This document shows, piece by piece, positions 21,339 through 34,906 of a stretch of 64,000 bases of DNA. The DNA is from Brenneria alni. GTDB taxonomy: Bacteria; Pseudomonadota; Gammaproteobacteria; Enterobacterales; Enterobacteriaceae. The notes beneath the pieces are model-generated. The model had not been told where the DNA came from. It ran no database searches and was given only the letters and a program-made list of their open reading frames with translations. The position numbers and the translations under genes were made by a program. Where the stretch lies: assembly GCF_003666245.1 (NCBI RefSeq), contig NZ_MJLZ01000007.1:1-64000 (forward strand). The letters are read 5' to 3'. Positions within the stretch are counted from its first letter, which is position 1, and the number at the start of each line of letters is the position of its first letter.

Positions 21339-21364
21339 CCCCGCTGACAGCGGGGGTCTTTTTA
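21339..21364 (+). terminator. GC-rich hairpin in the hslV 5' UTR
   Basis: CCCCGCT (21339-21345) pairs with AGCGGGG (21349-21355), followed by GTCTTTTTATT. It has the form of an intrinsic terminator (for ftsN readthrough) but lies just after the predicted hslV start site, about +8. A stabilising 5' stem-loop on hslVU mRNA has, as I recall, been described in E. coli, so it may serve that role instead. Confidence 0.65.
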
Positions 21365-21385
21365 TTCGGTAACGGGGACTTACTT

Positions 21386-21916
21386 GTGACAACAATTGTA
21401 AGTGTACGCCGCAACGGCCACGTGGTCATCGGCGGTGATGGTCAGGCCACGCTGGGAAATACCGTTATGAAAGGCAACGTGCGTAAAGTACGCCGCCTCT
21501 ATAATGATCGCGTTATAGCAGGTTTTGCCGGTGGTACAGCAGATGCTTTTACCCTATTCGAGCTTTTTGAGCGCAAGCTGGAAATGCATCAGGGGCATCT
21601 GGTGAAAGCGGCGGTAGAACTGGCGAAGGATTGGCGTACAGACCGTATGCTGCGTCGGCTGGAAGCTTTACTCGCCGTCGCTGATGAAAATGCATCACTG
21701 ATTATTACCGGCAGCGGCGATGTCGTTCAGCCGGAGAATGATTTGATCGCCATCGGTTCCGGCGGCCCCTATGCACAAGCTGCGGCTCGTGCGTTGCTGG
21801 AAAATACGGAGTTAGGCGCGCGGGATATTGTCGAGAAATCGTTAGGTATTGCCGGCGATATCTGTATCTATACCAATCAGTTCCACACGATTGAAGAATT
21901 AGCCTCAAAGGCGTAA
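21386..21916 (+). CDS. hslV: HslV (ClpQ) peptidase subunit of the HslUV protease
   Basis: HslV is the proteasome-beta-like dodecameric peptidase activated by HslU. The 176-residue protein starts [11 protein letters not shown]; removal of Met exposes the catalytic Thr. [21 protein letters not shown] follows the standard fold and contains the catalytic Lys33-equivalent in the core. The start codon is GTG at 21386. hslU begins 10 bp after its stop codon. Transcription probably starts at the sigma-32 promoter overlapping the ftsN stop. Confidence 0.97.
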   Translation: MTTIVSVRRNGHVVIGGDGQATLGNTVMKGNVRKVRRLYNDRVIAGFAGGTADAFTLFELFERKLEMHQGHLVKAAVELAKDWRTDRMLRRLEALLAVADENASLIITGSGDVVQPENDLIAIGSGGPYAQAAARALLENTELGARDIVEKSLGIAGDICIYTNQFHTIEELASKA

Positions 21917-21925
21917 GGATCAACT

Positions 21926-23257
21926 ATGTCTGAAATGACCCCGCGCGAGATAGTCAGCGAACTTGATAGCTATATCATCGGCCAGCACAAAGCCAAGCGT
22001 GCCGTAGCCATTGCGCTGCGTAACCGCTGGCGGCGTATGCAATTGGAAGAAGCACTGCGCCACGAAGTCACACCCAAAAATATTCTGATGATTGGCCCAA
22101 CCGGCGTGGGTAAAACTGAAATCGCCCGCCGTCTGGCCAAGCTGGCCAATGCGCCATTTATCAAGGTTGAAGCCACCAAATTCACCGAAGTCGGCTATGT
22201 CGGTAAGGAAGTCGACTCGATCATCCGTGATTTAACGGATTCAGCAATAAAAATGGTGCGTCAGCAATCCATTGAAAAGAACCGTCACCGCGCCGAAGAG
22301 TTGGCGGAAGATCGTATTCTGGACGTTCTGATCCCCCCGGCTAAAAACAACTGGGGACAGTCTGAAGAGGCTAATGAACCATCAGCGGCGCGCCAGGCGT
22401 TTCGCAAGAAATTGCGTGAAGGCCAACTGGACGATAAAGAAATTGAAATCGATCTGACCGCAGCACCGGTCGGCGTCGAAATTATGGCGCCGCCGGGCAT
22501 GGAAGAGATGACCAACCAGTTGCAATCCATGTTTCAGAATCTGGCAGGTCAGAAACAGAAAACGCGTAAAGTGAAAATCAAGGAAGCCTTTAAGCTGCTG
22601 ATAGAAGAAGAAGCCGCTAAATTGGTTAACCCCGAAGAGCTGAAGCAACAGGCGATCGAAGCTGTCGAGCAGCACGGTATCGTGTTTATCGATGAGATCG
22701 ACAAAATCTGTAAGCGGGGTGAAACCTCAGGCCCGGACGTGTCCCGTGAAGGCGTACAGCGTGATCTGCTGCCGCTGGTGGAAGGCTGCACCGTTTCCAC
22801 CAAGCACGGGATGGTCAAAACTGACCACATCCTGTTTATCGCCTCAGGCGCATTCCAGGTTTCCAGTCCGTCGGATCTGATCCCTGAATTGCAGGGGCGT
22901 TTGCCCATTCGGGTTGAATTACAAGCGCTGACCACTGAAGATTTTGAGCGTATTCTGACAGAGCCAAGCGCATCATTAACTGCGCAATACAAAGCATTAA
23001 TGGCAACAGAAGGCGTCAGCATTGAATTCTCTACCGACGGTATCCGTCGAATTGCGGAAGCCGCATGGCAGGTTAACGAGCGTACTGAGAATATCGGCGC
23101 CCGTCGTTTGCATACCGTATTGGAGCGTTTGATTGAAGATATTTCCTACGATGCCAGCGAAATGAATGGCCAAAATGTTACCATTGACGCAGATTACGTA
23201 CGTAGTCACCTGGATGAATTAGTAGCAGATGAAGATCTGAGCCGGTTTATCTTATAA
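21926..23257 (+). CDS. hslU: HslU (ClpY) unfoldase ATPase subunit
   Basis: HslU is the hexameric AAA+ unfoldase that feeds substrates such as SulA into HslV. It has 443 residues, as in E. coli. The Walker A motif [13 protein letters not shown] is at about residue 57. The GYVGK pore motif lies at about residues 90-94, and the intermediate domain spans about 110-240. Walker B is [10 protein letters not shown], and the C-terminus RFIL inserts into HslV. A strong terminator follows at 23289. Confidence 0.97.
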   Translation: MSEMTPREIVSELDSYIIGQHKAKRAVAIALRNRWRRMQLEEALRHEVTPKNILMIGPTGVGKTEIARRLAKLANAPFIKVEATKFTEVGYVGKEVDSIIRDLTDSAIKMVRQQSIEKNRHRAEELAEDRILDVLIPPAKNNWGQSEEANEPSAARQAFRKKLREGQLDDKEIEIDLTAAPVGVEIMAPPGMEEMTNQLQSMFQNLAGQKQKTRKVKIKEAFKLLIEEEAAKLVNPEELKQQAIEAVEQHGIVFIDEIDKICKRGETSGPDVSREGVQRDLLPLVEGCTVSTKHGMVKTDHILFIASGAFQVSSPSDLIPELQGRLPIRVELQALTTEDFERILTEPSASLTAQYKALMATEGVSIEFSTDGIRRIAEAAWQVNERTENIGARRLHTVLERLIEDISYDASEMNGQNVTIDADYVRSHLDELVADEDLSRFIL

Positions 23258-23288
23258 TCCGTTTTCACGGATCGTCCTGTTAACTGTC

Positions 23289-23320
23289 AAATGGGAGGCT
23301 CTAGCCTCCCATTTGTGTTT
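23289..23320 (+). terminator. hslVU terminator
   Basis: AAATGGGAGGCT (23289-23300) pairs perfectly with AGCCTCCCATTT (23303-23314), followed by GTGTTT, 31 bp after the hslU stop codon. Confidence 0.85.
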
Positions 23321-23365
23321 ATAGCATTGTCGTTACAGAGATTTTTTTATAAACAGATGTATTCA

Positions 23366-23434
23366 TATATACCTACTCGATTTCAAGGTGCAGGAAGTCA
23401 ATGCACTTGCAACTTGAAAAATGACGGGTATATG
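23366..23434. repeat. ERIC-like palindromic element, menA-proximal copy
   Basis: The segment runs from TATATACCTACTCGATTTCA to AAAATGACGGGTATATG. Its ends TATACC...GGTATA and the internal CAAGGTGCA/TGCAACTTG are inverted repeats. It aligns with 15914-15980 upstream of metJ. It ends 27 bp before the menA start codon, so it occupies the menA leader. Confidence 0.78.
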
Positions 23435-23461
23435 CATCATCAATAAAAATTGAAGCACACC

Positions 23462-24987
<1,526 letters not shown>

Positions 24988-25020
24988 TCCCGGTTCTGCT
25001 ATAAAACGTATTCCGTTGCG

Positions 25021-25044
25021 AAAAGGGCGAAAAAACGCCCTTTT
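25021..25044. terminator. Bidirectional terminator between rraA and zapB
   Basis: AAAAGGGCG (25021-25029) and CGCCCTTTT (25036-25044) form a stem with an A6 loop, giving a U-tract in both directions between convergent genes. Confidence 0.88.
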
Positions 25045-25053
25045 CTGAAAATA

Positions 25054-25293
25054 TCAGACTTCTTCCATCTTCCCTAACAACGCCCGCAGGCGTTCCTGCC
25101 ATACCGCCTGCTCTTCTTTCAACTGTTCGTTCTCACGCACCAGCGCTTCACGGGAACCCGCCGCCGCCTGAACGTCTTGCGACAAGGCGTTGTTCTTCTC
25201 TTTCAGCTCTTCAATTTCCATTTGTAACAATGTAATCGTATCAATCGCTTGCTGAACTTTCGCTTCCAGCTTTTCAAACACTTCAAATGACAT
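25054..25293 (-). CDS. zapB: Cell division protein ZapB
   Basis: ZapB is a small coiled-coil protein that assembles at midcell through ZapA, stabilises the Z-ring and links it to MatP. The 79-residue protein (E. coli 81) is almost entirely heptad-repeat coiled coil: [20 protein letters not shown], then [16 protein letters not shown], then [20 protein letters not shown]. It is convergent with rraA and divergent from glpF across a 411-bp regulatory region. Confidence 0.95.
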   Translation of the reverse strand: MSFEVFEKLEAKVQQAIDTITLLQMEIEELKEKNNALSQDVQAAAGSREALVRENEQLKEEQAVWQERLRALLGKMEEV

Positions 25294-25704
25294 TCTTCAA
25301 ACCCCTTTTAATCGCAAGGCATAAATTCAGTGACAGAATTGTATGTAGCCAATGTACCCCTGTCTAGCAGACATCCCACACAACGCTAAGTGTGACATCT
25401 TTTCTTTACTACCACTATCAGCCCAAACTGAAAAAGAGGGTTAATAGCCTATCGTCTTATTTTTTATGTTAATAGATTTAACCTAACATTTAACATAAGG
25501 CGTGTGTTACTGACCATCCAGGCAATTAATTAAGCGAATTCGCTCATTTCTTTGACGAACAACACACATTTTGATTTCGATATTTCTCGTTTTCGAACAT
25601 TAACGATAAATTCACACCATAAATACATTTAAAGCAGAGGACGCCATATTTCGGCGTCCTTTCAAGACCCACCACTCTGTACTCTAGCCAGCAGGAAAAT
25701 AATT
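25294..25704. other. zapB-glpF regulatory intergenic region
   Basis: These 411 bp have no gene. The right half is AT-rich and carries the GlpR-type operator at 25582. A GCGAATTCGC palindrome lies at about 25533. In E. coli this interval holds several GlpR and CRP sites controlling glpFKX. Here I can place only one GlpR site with confidence and no convincing CRP site. Confidence 0.6.
25582..25601. promoter_or_regulatory. Candidate GlpR operator upstream of glpF
   Basis: ATTTCTCGTTTTCGAACATT matches 16 of 20 positions of the E. coli GlpR consensus WATGTTCGWTAWCGAACATW, with a perfect right half. It lies about 100 bp before glpF, where glycerol-3-phosphate-relieved repression is expected. Confidence 0.6.
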
Positions 25705-28108
<2,404 letters not shown>

Positions 28109-28115
28109 TCCTCCG

Positions 28116-28142
28116 TGGGCGCGCCTGTCGCGCCCATTTTCC
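28116..28142 (+). terminator. Hairpin between glpK and glpX
   Basis: TGGGCGCG (28116-28123) pairs with CGCGCCCA (28129-28136), followed by TTTTCC. It may partly terminate glpFK transcripts, with glpX (start 28335) reached by readthrough or its own promoter. Confidence 0.7.
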
Positions 28143-28334
28143 GTCTATTGGTCAGTGACCAGAAGTAAATATCATTTACGTCGGTTCCATGTCGGACATT
28201 CCGGGCCGCAAGCACTACGGAGAGAATGCACCAGCCTGATCTGTCTGCTTTTTGTCATTTACACCTCTCGCCTGCTGGTGTGATAAAATCCCGCCCACAA
28301 AATCCCTTCCCCGATCAACAACAGACAGGTATCC

Positions 28335-29345
28335 ATGAAACGTGAATTAGCCATCGAATTCTCGCGAGTCACTGAAGCAGCCGCGCTGGCGGGTTATAAA
28401 TGGTTAGGCCGTGGCGACAAAAACGCCGCTGACAACGCGGCGGTACAGGCAATGCGTATTATGCTTAATCAGGTCAATATCAATGGTCAGATTGTCATCG
28501 GTGAAGGCGAAATTGATGAAGCGCCGATGCTCTTTATCGGCGAGCAGGTCGGCACCGGTCTGGGTGATACGGTAGACATTGCCGTCGATCCGATCGAAGG
28601 CACGCGCATGACCGCAATGGGGCAAGCTAATGCGCTGGCGGTGCTGGCCGTTGGCGAAAAAGGGGCTTTTCTGCACGCGCCTGACATGTATATGGAAAAA
28701 CTGATTGTCGGCCCTGCGGCAAAAGGCGTCATTGACCTGCAACGTCCGCTGGCGGAAAACTTGCGCAATATCGCACGGAAGATGAATAAACCGCTCAGTC
28801 AGCTAACGGTCATTACGCTGGCTAAACCGCGCCATGACAACTGTATTGCCGAAATGCAGACGCTGGGCGTAAAAGTTTTCGCCATTCCGGACGGCGACGT
28901 CGCCGCCTCGATTCTGACCTGTATGCCTGACAGCGAGGTTGACGTGCTCTATGGCATCGGCGGTGCGCCGGAAGGCGTTATCTCTGCGGCGGTCATCAGA
29001 GCGCTCGACGGCGATATGCAAGGTCGGCTGTTGGCCCGCCATCAGGTTAAAGGCGACAGTGAAGAGAACCGCTGTATCGGTAAAGATGAGCTGACACGGT
29101 GCCAGCAAATGGGTATTGAAGCCGGGAAAGTGTTGCATCTCAGTGATATGGCGCGCAATGACAACGTGATCTTCTCGGCCACCGGCATCACCAAAGGCGA
29201 TCTGCTGGACGGGATCTCACGCAGAGGGAATATCGCCACCACCGAAACCCTGCTGATTCGCGGGAAATCACGCACCATTCGCCGCATCAAGTCTACGCAT
29301 TACCTCGATCGTAAAGATCAGGCATTACATGATTTTCTGCTTTAA
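28335..29345 (+). CDS. glpX: Class II fructose-1,6-bisphosphatase GlpX
   Basis: GlpX is an Mn-dependent, lithium-sensitive phosphatase that returns fructose-1,6-bisphosphate to gluconeogenesis, useful during growth on glycerol. It has 336 residues, the E. coli length. Metal and substrate motifs include GEGEIDEAPML, DIAVDPIEGT and GIGGAPEGVISAA. ATG at 28335. It is separated from glpK by 226 bp containing a terminator-like hairpin and a CACCAGC...GCTGGTG dyad at about 28230-28282. Confidence 0.96.
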   Translation: MKRELAIEFSRVTEAAALAGYKWLGRGDKNAADNAAVQAMRIMLNQVNINGQIVIGEGEIDEAPMLFIGEQVGTGLGDTVDIAVDPIEGTRMTAMGQANALAVLAVGEKGAFLHAPDMYMEKLIVGPAAKGVIDLQRPLAENLRNIARKMNKPLSQLTVITLAKPRHDNCIAEMQTLGVKVFAIPDGDVAASILTCMPDSEVDVLYGIGGAPEGVISAAVIRALDGDMQGRLLARHQVKGDSEENRCIGKDELTRCQQMGIEAGKVLHLSDMARNDNVIFSATGITKGDLLDGISRRGNIATTETLLIRGKSRTIRRIKSTHYLDRKDQALHDFLL

Positions 29346-29351
29346 CGTGAT

Positions 29352-29434
29352 AGTTAAACCATAGGTTTAACTGACTGATTGTTTCACAGTTGTTAATAAA
29401 TAGCGTATCTTAGTGGCGGCCAATTGATGGCCGC
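29352..29434. promoter_or_regulatory. Two hairpins in the glpX-fpr intergenic region
   Basis: AGTTAAACC/GGTTTAACT at 29352-29372 is a perfect inverted repeat right after glpX and a candidate terminator with a weak U-tract. GCGGCCA/TGGCCGC at 29416-29434 is a second perfect repeat 46 bp before fpr, near a possible -10 (TATCTT). It may be an operator or a second hairpin. E. coli fpr is SoxS-activated, but I could not place a SoxS box. Confidence 0.5.
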
Positions 29435-29479
29435 AGCGATGTAACACAGATACCGCAATAGAAACAGGAGCACATAACA

Positions 29480-30226
29480 ATGGCCGAATGGGTGACAGGT
29501 AAAGTTATTCAGGTGGAAAACTGGACAGAGAGCCTGTTCAGCATTCGGATTCATGCTCCCACCGCGCCCTTCACTGCCGGACAGTATGCCAAACTGGCTC
29601 TGGATGTGGAGGGTGAGCGCGTTCAACGTGCCTATTCTTATGTCAACGCCCCCAGCAACCATAATCTTGAGTTCTATCTGGTTAACGTTCCTGAAGGGAA
29701 ATTAAGCCCCCGTTTACACGCTTTGCAACCTGATGCCGAAATTATGGTGACCAAAGAGGCCGCTGGTTTTTTCGTACTGGATGAGATCCCACCCTGCGAA
29801 ACCCTGTGGATGCTGGCTACAGGCACAGCGATTGGCCCTTATCTTTCCATCCTACAGGAAGGCAATGATTTGGCGCGTTTTAAAAACATCGTGCTGGTTC
29901 ATGCCGCCCGTTTTGCTCGTGACTTAAGCTATCTGCCGCTGATGCAGCAATTGCAACAACACTACAATGGTCAATTGCATATTCAAACGGTCGTCAGCCG
30001 TGAGGAAGAGGTTGGTTCGTTGACAGGCCGTATCCCTGCCCTGATCGCCAATGGCGCGCTTGAATCCGCCGTGGGTTTACCAATGGATGCGCAGACCAGC
30101 CACGTCATGCTGTGCGGTAATCCGCAGATGGTGCGCGATACCCAGCAAATACTGAAAGAAGAACGGCAAATGACCAAGCACCTGCGCCGCAGGCCTGGGC
30201 ATATCACCAGTGAACACTACTGGTGA
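29480..30226 (+). CDS. fpr: Ferredoxin/flavodoxin-NADP+ reductase Fpr
   Basis: Fpr transfers electrons between NADPH and flavodoxin/ferredoxin, serving Fe-S repair, radical-SAM activation and methionine synthase reactivation. It has 248 residues, the E. coli length. The FAD-binding RAYSYVNAPS motif lies near residue 50. The NADP-binding motif is GTAIGPYLSIL, followed by LVHAAR, MLCGNPQMV and the C-terminal EHYW that stacks on FAD. It is convergent with yiiR, 7 bp apart. Confidence 0.96.
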   Translation: MAEWVTGKVIQVENWTESLFSIRIHAPTAPFTAGQYAKLALDVEGERVQRAYSYVNAPSNHNLEFYLVNVPEGKLSPRLHALQPDAEIMVTKEAAGFFVLDEIPPCETLWMLATGTAIGPYLSILQEGNDLARFKNIVLVHAARFARDLSYLPLMQQLQQHYNGQLHIQTVVSREEEVGSLTGRIPALIANGALESAVGLPMDAQTSHVMLCGNPQMVRDTQQILKEERQMTKHLRRRPGHITSEHYW

Positions 30227-30233
30227 TAAATAT

Positions 30234-30656
30234 TCAGGGGCGGAATTTAATCGGTTCCGCTTCCGGCCCAAAACGATTGTCCCCAGAGGTGCCGACAAAA
30301 ATACCGCAGTCGAGAAACACCATCACGAAGATTAATGTTGGAATAAAACGGCCAATGCCCCACTGCCAAATGGCAGGCAGCATATGCCAGTTACCGGCAG
30401 CAAGAACCCATGCCACAACCAGCAAGAGCGCCCACCAGCCGCTTTTATTACGATCGTGCAGACGCTTTACCAATATCGCTGACATTGGCCACAGCAACGC
30501 CACAACACCAAAAGCCGTGGATTGCATATCCAGCCAGTTTTGCCCGGCCAACGTGAACAGCGCCGCCATCAGCACCAGCCAGATGCCGATCCACATCCAG
30601 AAATCACGGCGGCCAATCCGGCCTTTAAACGAAAAACACCATTGCTGTAACGTCAT
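30234..30656 (-). CDS. yiiR: YiiR, DUF805 family inner-membrane protein
   Basis: This 140-residue protein has a conserved N-terminal amphipathic segment (WCFSFKGRIGRRDFW) and four hydrophobic helices, the DUF805 layout. Its biochemical role is unknown to me. MTLQQWCFSF at 30656 was chosen over a start 69 bp upstream because it matches the family. It is convergent with fpr and divergent from yiiQ, as in E. coli. Confidence 0.88.
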   Translation of the reverse strand: MTLQQWCFSFKGRIGRRDFWMWIGIWLVLMAALFTLAGQNWLDMQSTAFGVVALLWPMSAILVKRLHDRNKSGWWALLLVVAWVLAAGNWHMLPAIWQWGIGRFIPTLIFVMVFLDCGIFVGTSGDNRFGPEAEPIKFRP

Positions 30657-30833
30657 TAAGTACAGGCCCCTGAATTGCCGTTTGGTTTGGGCTGAGTTTA
30701 CCCTAACAGCCCGGTGCACCAGCAATCTTTACGTGAATTTTGACAATCACTCATGAATGCCGCTTTAATCAGACATATCATCGTTATCCGCCGCTATTGG
30801 CTCAATTTAACATTCACCCGATAAAATCTACCC

Positions 30834-31430
30834 ATGATAAGAAAAACCCTCGCGTTCCTGTTTATCCTGCCAGCACTGGCGCTGTATCCCCCCGGCGCAT
30901 GGTCTGATCCGATTTTTCCACCGAAGACGCCGTTCGCCGCGCCTTATCTGCTGGCGGGCGCGCCGACCTTTGACCAGACGATTGTGCAGTTTCGCACCCG
31001 TTATAACCTGAGTAACCCGGCACTGCCGATTGGGGAATTCCGGGTAGTTGATACCGGCCACAACTCTACTCTGCTGACCCGCGCCGCCAGCAAAATCAAC
31101 GATAGCCTGTATGCTTCAACGGCGCTGGAGAAAGGAACGGGTAAAATCAAAACGCTGCAAATTACCTGGCTTCCACAGCCGGAAGATAAGGAAACAGAAG
31201 TCCGGCGCACGCAGGCCATCAGTTATATGGCGGCACTATTACGGGCTTTCGCGCCTTCGTTGACGGAAGAACAAAGCACCAAAAAAATCACCGCACTCCT
31301 GGATGCAGGTAAAGGACAGCATTTTTATCAGCAAACAGAAGGGGCGTTGCGCTATGTTGTGGCAGATAACCGCGAAAAAGGGCTAACTTTTGCCGTTGAA
31401 CCGATTAAGCTAACGCTATCTGAACCATGA
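30834..31430 (+). CDS. yiiQ: YiiQ, DUF1454 family periplasmic protein
   Basis: This 198-residue protein (E. coli 199) has a signal peptide of about 24 residues (MIRKTLAFLFILPALALYPP, then GAWS) and no further membrane segment, so it is probably periplasmic. It belongs to DUF1454, whose function is unknown. It lies 108 bp upstream of tpiA on the same strand, the conserved fpr-yiiR-yiiQ-tpiA neighbourhood. Confidence 0.9.
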   Translation: MIRKTLAFLFILPALALYPPGAWSDPIFPPKTPFAAPYLLAGAPTFDQTIVQFRTRYNLSNPALPIGEFRVVDTGHNSTLLTRAASKINDSLYASTALEKGTGKIKTLQITWLPQPEDKETEVRRTQAISYMAALLRAFAPSLTEEQSTKKITALLDAGKGQHFYQQTEGALRYVVADNREKGLTFAVEPIKLTLSEP

Positions 31431-31499
31431 TCCGCACGGTAATTAATGACGAAAAACAAAGTCACGGTAATATTTCATCTCTATACTGTTAGGCAGTAA

Positions 31500-32306
<807 letters not shown>

Positions 32307-32348
32307 GACACTATCCCCTCGAACAACTGAGGCAAGAGTAAAAAAGGA

Positions 32349-32532
32349 TTGAGGTTGATGACAAACCCGATGGCGGTGAGACCGAGATACCCGGGCTTAT
32401 CGCACCGAGCGGCCATTATGGGACAGCATAAATGCTGTTCAAATTTGCTCCTGGCAAATTTGTCGGCGGCTTGCGCCGCTAAGACCCCATCGGCGCGCTG
32501 TCCCTAATATCAGACTTTGTCAACAGTGTGAA
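32349..32532. repeat. Dispersed intergenic repeat, copy B (184 bp)
   Basis: The ends are TTGAGGTTGATGACAAA and TTTGTCAACAGTGTGAA, an imperfect terminal inverted repeat like copy A at 8734-8867. Shared internal blocks are CGAGATACnCGGGC, GGCGGCTTnCGCCGCT, GACCCC and GCGCGCTGTCCCTAAT. Copy B carries about 50 extra bp (CATAAATGCTGTTCAAAT region) in the middle. It sits between tpiA and the tpiA/aguA terminator. Confidence 0.75.
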
Positions 32533-32565
32533 AAGGATTCCTGCGAAAGCGGGAATCCTTTTTTT
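32531..32565. terminator. Bidirectional terminator between tpiA and aguA
   Basis: A 14-bp stem (AAAAGGATTCCTGC with GCGGGAATCCTTTT, GAAA loop, one G-U pair) is followed by a T-run, with A-rich sequence on the other side. It serves the convergent tpiA and aguA. Confidence 0.88.
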
Positions 32566-32585
32566 ATCAACATTCACCGTCAGGA

Positions 32586-33680
32586 TTATTCCCCCGTGAT
32601 TGCAGGAATTTGCTGAGTAATACAGTGAATATTACCGCCGCCCAGCAGGATCTCACGGGCAGGCACACCACTGATCAGATAGTCTGGAAACATCTGCTGT
32701 AACAAATCACGGGCAACGCTATCCGTGCGGACATCCAGCAGCGGGAAAATGATCTGCTGGTTGCTGATTAAGAAGTTCACATACGACCCCGCCAGACGCG
32801 CCCCGGCATTACGCTCAACCGCACTCCCCTCGTCCACGCCCTGTGCCTCTTCCGGCGTGGCGTACAACGGGCCGGGAGCAGGCAGCTTCCAGATTTTAAG
32901 CTGGCGGCCTTGCGCATCGCGGGCGGCGGATAACACCCGATAAGCCGACATTGAGCGCACATATTGCGGATCGTTTTCATCATCCGTCCAGTGCAGCGCC
33001 ACTTCACCGGGGCGGATAAAACAACACATATTGTCGATATGGCCGTCGGTTTCGTCGTTATAAACCCCCTCCGCCAGCCAGATAATCGTTGAGATACCCA
33101 GATAATCACGCATTAACTGTTCGATCTGTGATCTGCTCAGATGCGGATTACGGTTGGGGTTAAGCAGACACTCCTCCGTGGTCAGCAGCGTCCCTTCGCC
33201 ATCGGTATGAATCGAGCCGCCTTCCAGAATCAGCGGCGCTGCATAGCGTTCATTTCGATGGTAAGCCAATACCTGCGCCGCAACTTTTTCATCCTGACGC
33301 CAGTCCTGATACAACCCGCCCAGCTCCCCTCCCCAGGCGTTGAACTGCCAGTCAACGCCACGACGCTCCCCAGCCTGATTCAACACCATCGTTGGACCGG
33401 TATCACGCATCCAGGCATCGTCGCTTTCCATTTCAACCAGCGTGATCGTCGTTGGCATTACACGCCTGGCGTCATCCATATAACGGGGCGGTACGCCCAT
33501 GATCACCGGCGTTTTCCGTGCAATGGTTTCGGCTATCCGCGCAAAGGTTTTCTGAACCGGGATAGCCGCTTCACGCCAGTTATCCGAGCGGTAAGGCCAA
33601 AGCATCCACAAGGCTTCCTGTGGCGCCCATTCAGCAGGCATAACGAAGCCATCCTGATGCGGGGTAGTTAATTGGGACAT
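32586..33680 (-). CDS. aguA: Agmatine deiminase AguA
   Basis: AguA hydrolyses agmatine to N-carbamoylputrescine, the first step of arginine-decarboxylase-linked putrescine synthesis. The 364-residue guanidino-modifying enzyme has the family motifs WMRDTGPTM near residue 90, [28 protein letters not shown] and the catalytic Cys in [13 protein letters not shown] near the C-terminus. I use ATG at 33680, preceded by GGAG inside the end of aguB; a TTG one codon earlier is also in frame. It is second in an aguB-aguA operon. Confidence 0.95.
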   Translation of the reverse strand: MSQLTTPHQDGFVMPAEWAPQEALWMLWPYRSDNWREAAIPVQKTFARIAETIARKTPVIMGVPPRYMDDARRVMPTTITLVEMESDDAWMRDTGPTMVLNQAGERRGVDWQFNAWGGELGGLYQDWRQDEKVAAQVLAYHRNERYAAPLILEGGSIHTDGEGTLLTTEECLLNPNRNPHLSRSQIEQLMRDYLGISTIIWLAEGVYNDETDGHIDNMCCFIRPGEVALHWTDDENDPQYVRSMSAYRVLSAARDAQGRQLKIWKLPAPGPLYATPEEAQGVDEGSAVERNAGARLAGSYVNFLISNQQIIFPLLDVRTDSVARDLLQQMFPDYLISGVPAREILLGGGNIHCITQQIPAITGE

Positions 33681-33683
33681 CAA

Positions 33684-34568
33684 TTATCTCCGGGTCTTGC
33701 CGTCAGAACTGGCGATCGCGCCATACATTTCCGGACGACGATCACGGAACAAGCCCCAGGATGCACGCTGTGCAGCAATGGCCTGTAAATCAAACTCATG
33801 AACCAGTACGGCTTCATCGGTTTTATTCGCCTGAGCGACCAGCGCACCCGTTTGATCGGCAATAAAAGAGGAGCCGTAGAAGGTCATTTCCAAACCGTCG
33901 ATAAATTTACTGGTTTCAGTGCCAATACGGTTGGATGCAATCACCGGCACCAGATTGGCGGCGGCGTGACCTTGCTGAACGCGGGTCCAGTGCGGCTGGC
34001 TGTCGATATCAGGATAAGCCGGTTCTGAACCAATCGCGGTCGGGTAAAAAATCAGCTCTGCCCCCTGCAATGCCAGGCTGCGGGCTGTTTCCGGGAACCA
34101 CTGATCCCAGCAGATACCCACGCCGATTTTCGCGTAGCGTGTCTGCCAGACTTTAAAACCGGTATCGCCCGGTATAAAGAACTGCTTTTCCTGATACGCC
34201 GGGCCATTGGGAATATGGGTTTTACGGTAAAGATCAAGCACCGAGCCATCGGCATCGATCATCACCAGCGAATTGTAGTAAGCATTATTGGCGCGTTCAA
34301 AAAAGCTTAACGGCAGAACGACTTCCAGTTCAGCCGCCAGTGCAGAGAAATGTTTAATCAGCGGGCTGGTTTCCAGCTCCTGCGCCAAAGCGTAGTGTTC
34401 CGGGCTCTGATCAATACAGAAATATGGCGCGGCAAACAGCTCCTGAATCAGGATAACCTGCGCCCCTTTTTCATGCGCTTGCCGCACCAGCTTCTCGGCA
34501 TTCTCAATGTTTCTGGGCAGATCCCAGGAACACGCCATTTGTGTTGCGGCAACGGTAACTTTTGTCAT
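33684..34568 (-). CDS. aguB: N-carbamoylputrescine amidase AguB
   Basis: AguB hydrolyses N-carbamoylputrescine to putrescine, CO2 and ammonia, completing the AguA pathway. The 294-residue nitrilase-superfamily protein has the Glu-Lys-Cys triad: Glu in LIQELF (residue about 42), Lys in YRKTHIP (about 120) and Cys in VGICWDQWFPE (about 157). aguA starts 3 bp after its stop codon, so translation is probably coupled. E. coli makes putrescine from agmatine with SpeB; this pair is the alternative route common in plants and some bacteria. Confidence 0.95.
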   Translation of the reverse strand: MTKVTVAATQMACSWDLPRNIENAEKLVRQAHEKGAQVILIQELFAAPYFCIDQSPEHYALAQELETSPLIKHFSALAAELEVVLPLSFFERANNAYYNSLVMIDADGSVLDLYRKTHIPNGPAYQEKQFFIPGDTGFKVWQTRYAKIGVGICWDQWFPETARSLALQGAELIFYPTAIGSEPAYPDIDSQPHWTRVQQGHAAANLVPVIASNRIGTETSKFIDGLEMTFYGSSFIADQTGALVAQANKTDEAVLVHEFDLQAIAAQRASWGLFRDRRPEMYGAIASSDGKTRR

Positions 34569-34591
34569 GCGAAATCCTCAGTAATATCTTC

Positions 34592-34645
34592 CATACCCGC
34601 CATACTTCAAGCTGCATATGTGTTGGCTGCACTCCGCGAACTTGC
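34592..34645. repeat. ERIC-like fragment upstream of aguB
   Basis: The plus strand starts CATACCCGCCATACTTCAAG and continues CTGCATATGTGTTGGCTGCA, closely matching the end of ERIC-like elements of enterobacteria (ATACCCGTCATACTTCAAGC type). Only one arm is recognisable. It ends 24 bp from the aguB start. Confidence 0.6.
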
Positions 34646-34754
34646 CGCAAAAAGTTTAGGTCAACAAATCGCCCAATGCCTGACAGATAACGCCTGAAAC
34701 CGGCATTCACCGAAAATGGCGCAACTATTATGCCAGTTAATCGGCTAGCGGTAA

Positions 34755-34787
34755 TAATAACAAATCCCGCCATGAATGCGGGATTAC
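34755..34787 (-). terminator. pfkA terminator
   Basis: On the minus strand AATCCCGC and GCGGGATT (34778-34785 and 34763-34770) form a stem with a 7-nt loop, followed by TGTTATTATT. Confidence 0.7.
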
Positions 34788-34906
34788 TGAGTGTACTTCG
34801 GTTTCTGCGTTTTACCGACGAAGAACGATATTCATATCGACAGGGTTAACGTTTAGCACGCTAATCATCATGCGCCCCCTGCCAGTGAAAACAGGGGGCG
34901 GTGGAA

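Larger units (their letters stand above)
34569..34906. other. pfkA-aguB intergenic region
   Basis: These 338 bp have no gene. They hold an ERIC-like fragment (34592-34645), a hairpin suited to ending pfkA transcripts (34763-34785), and a second GC-rich hairpin CGCCCCCTG/CAGGGGGCG at 34873-34900 without a clear U-tract. The aguBA promoter should lie between about 34600 and 34750. I could not fix it. Confidence 0.6.
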
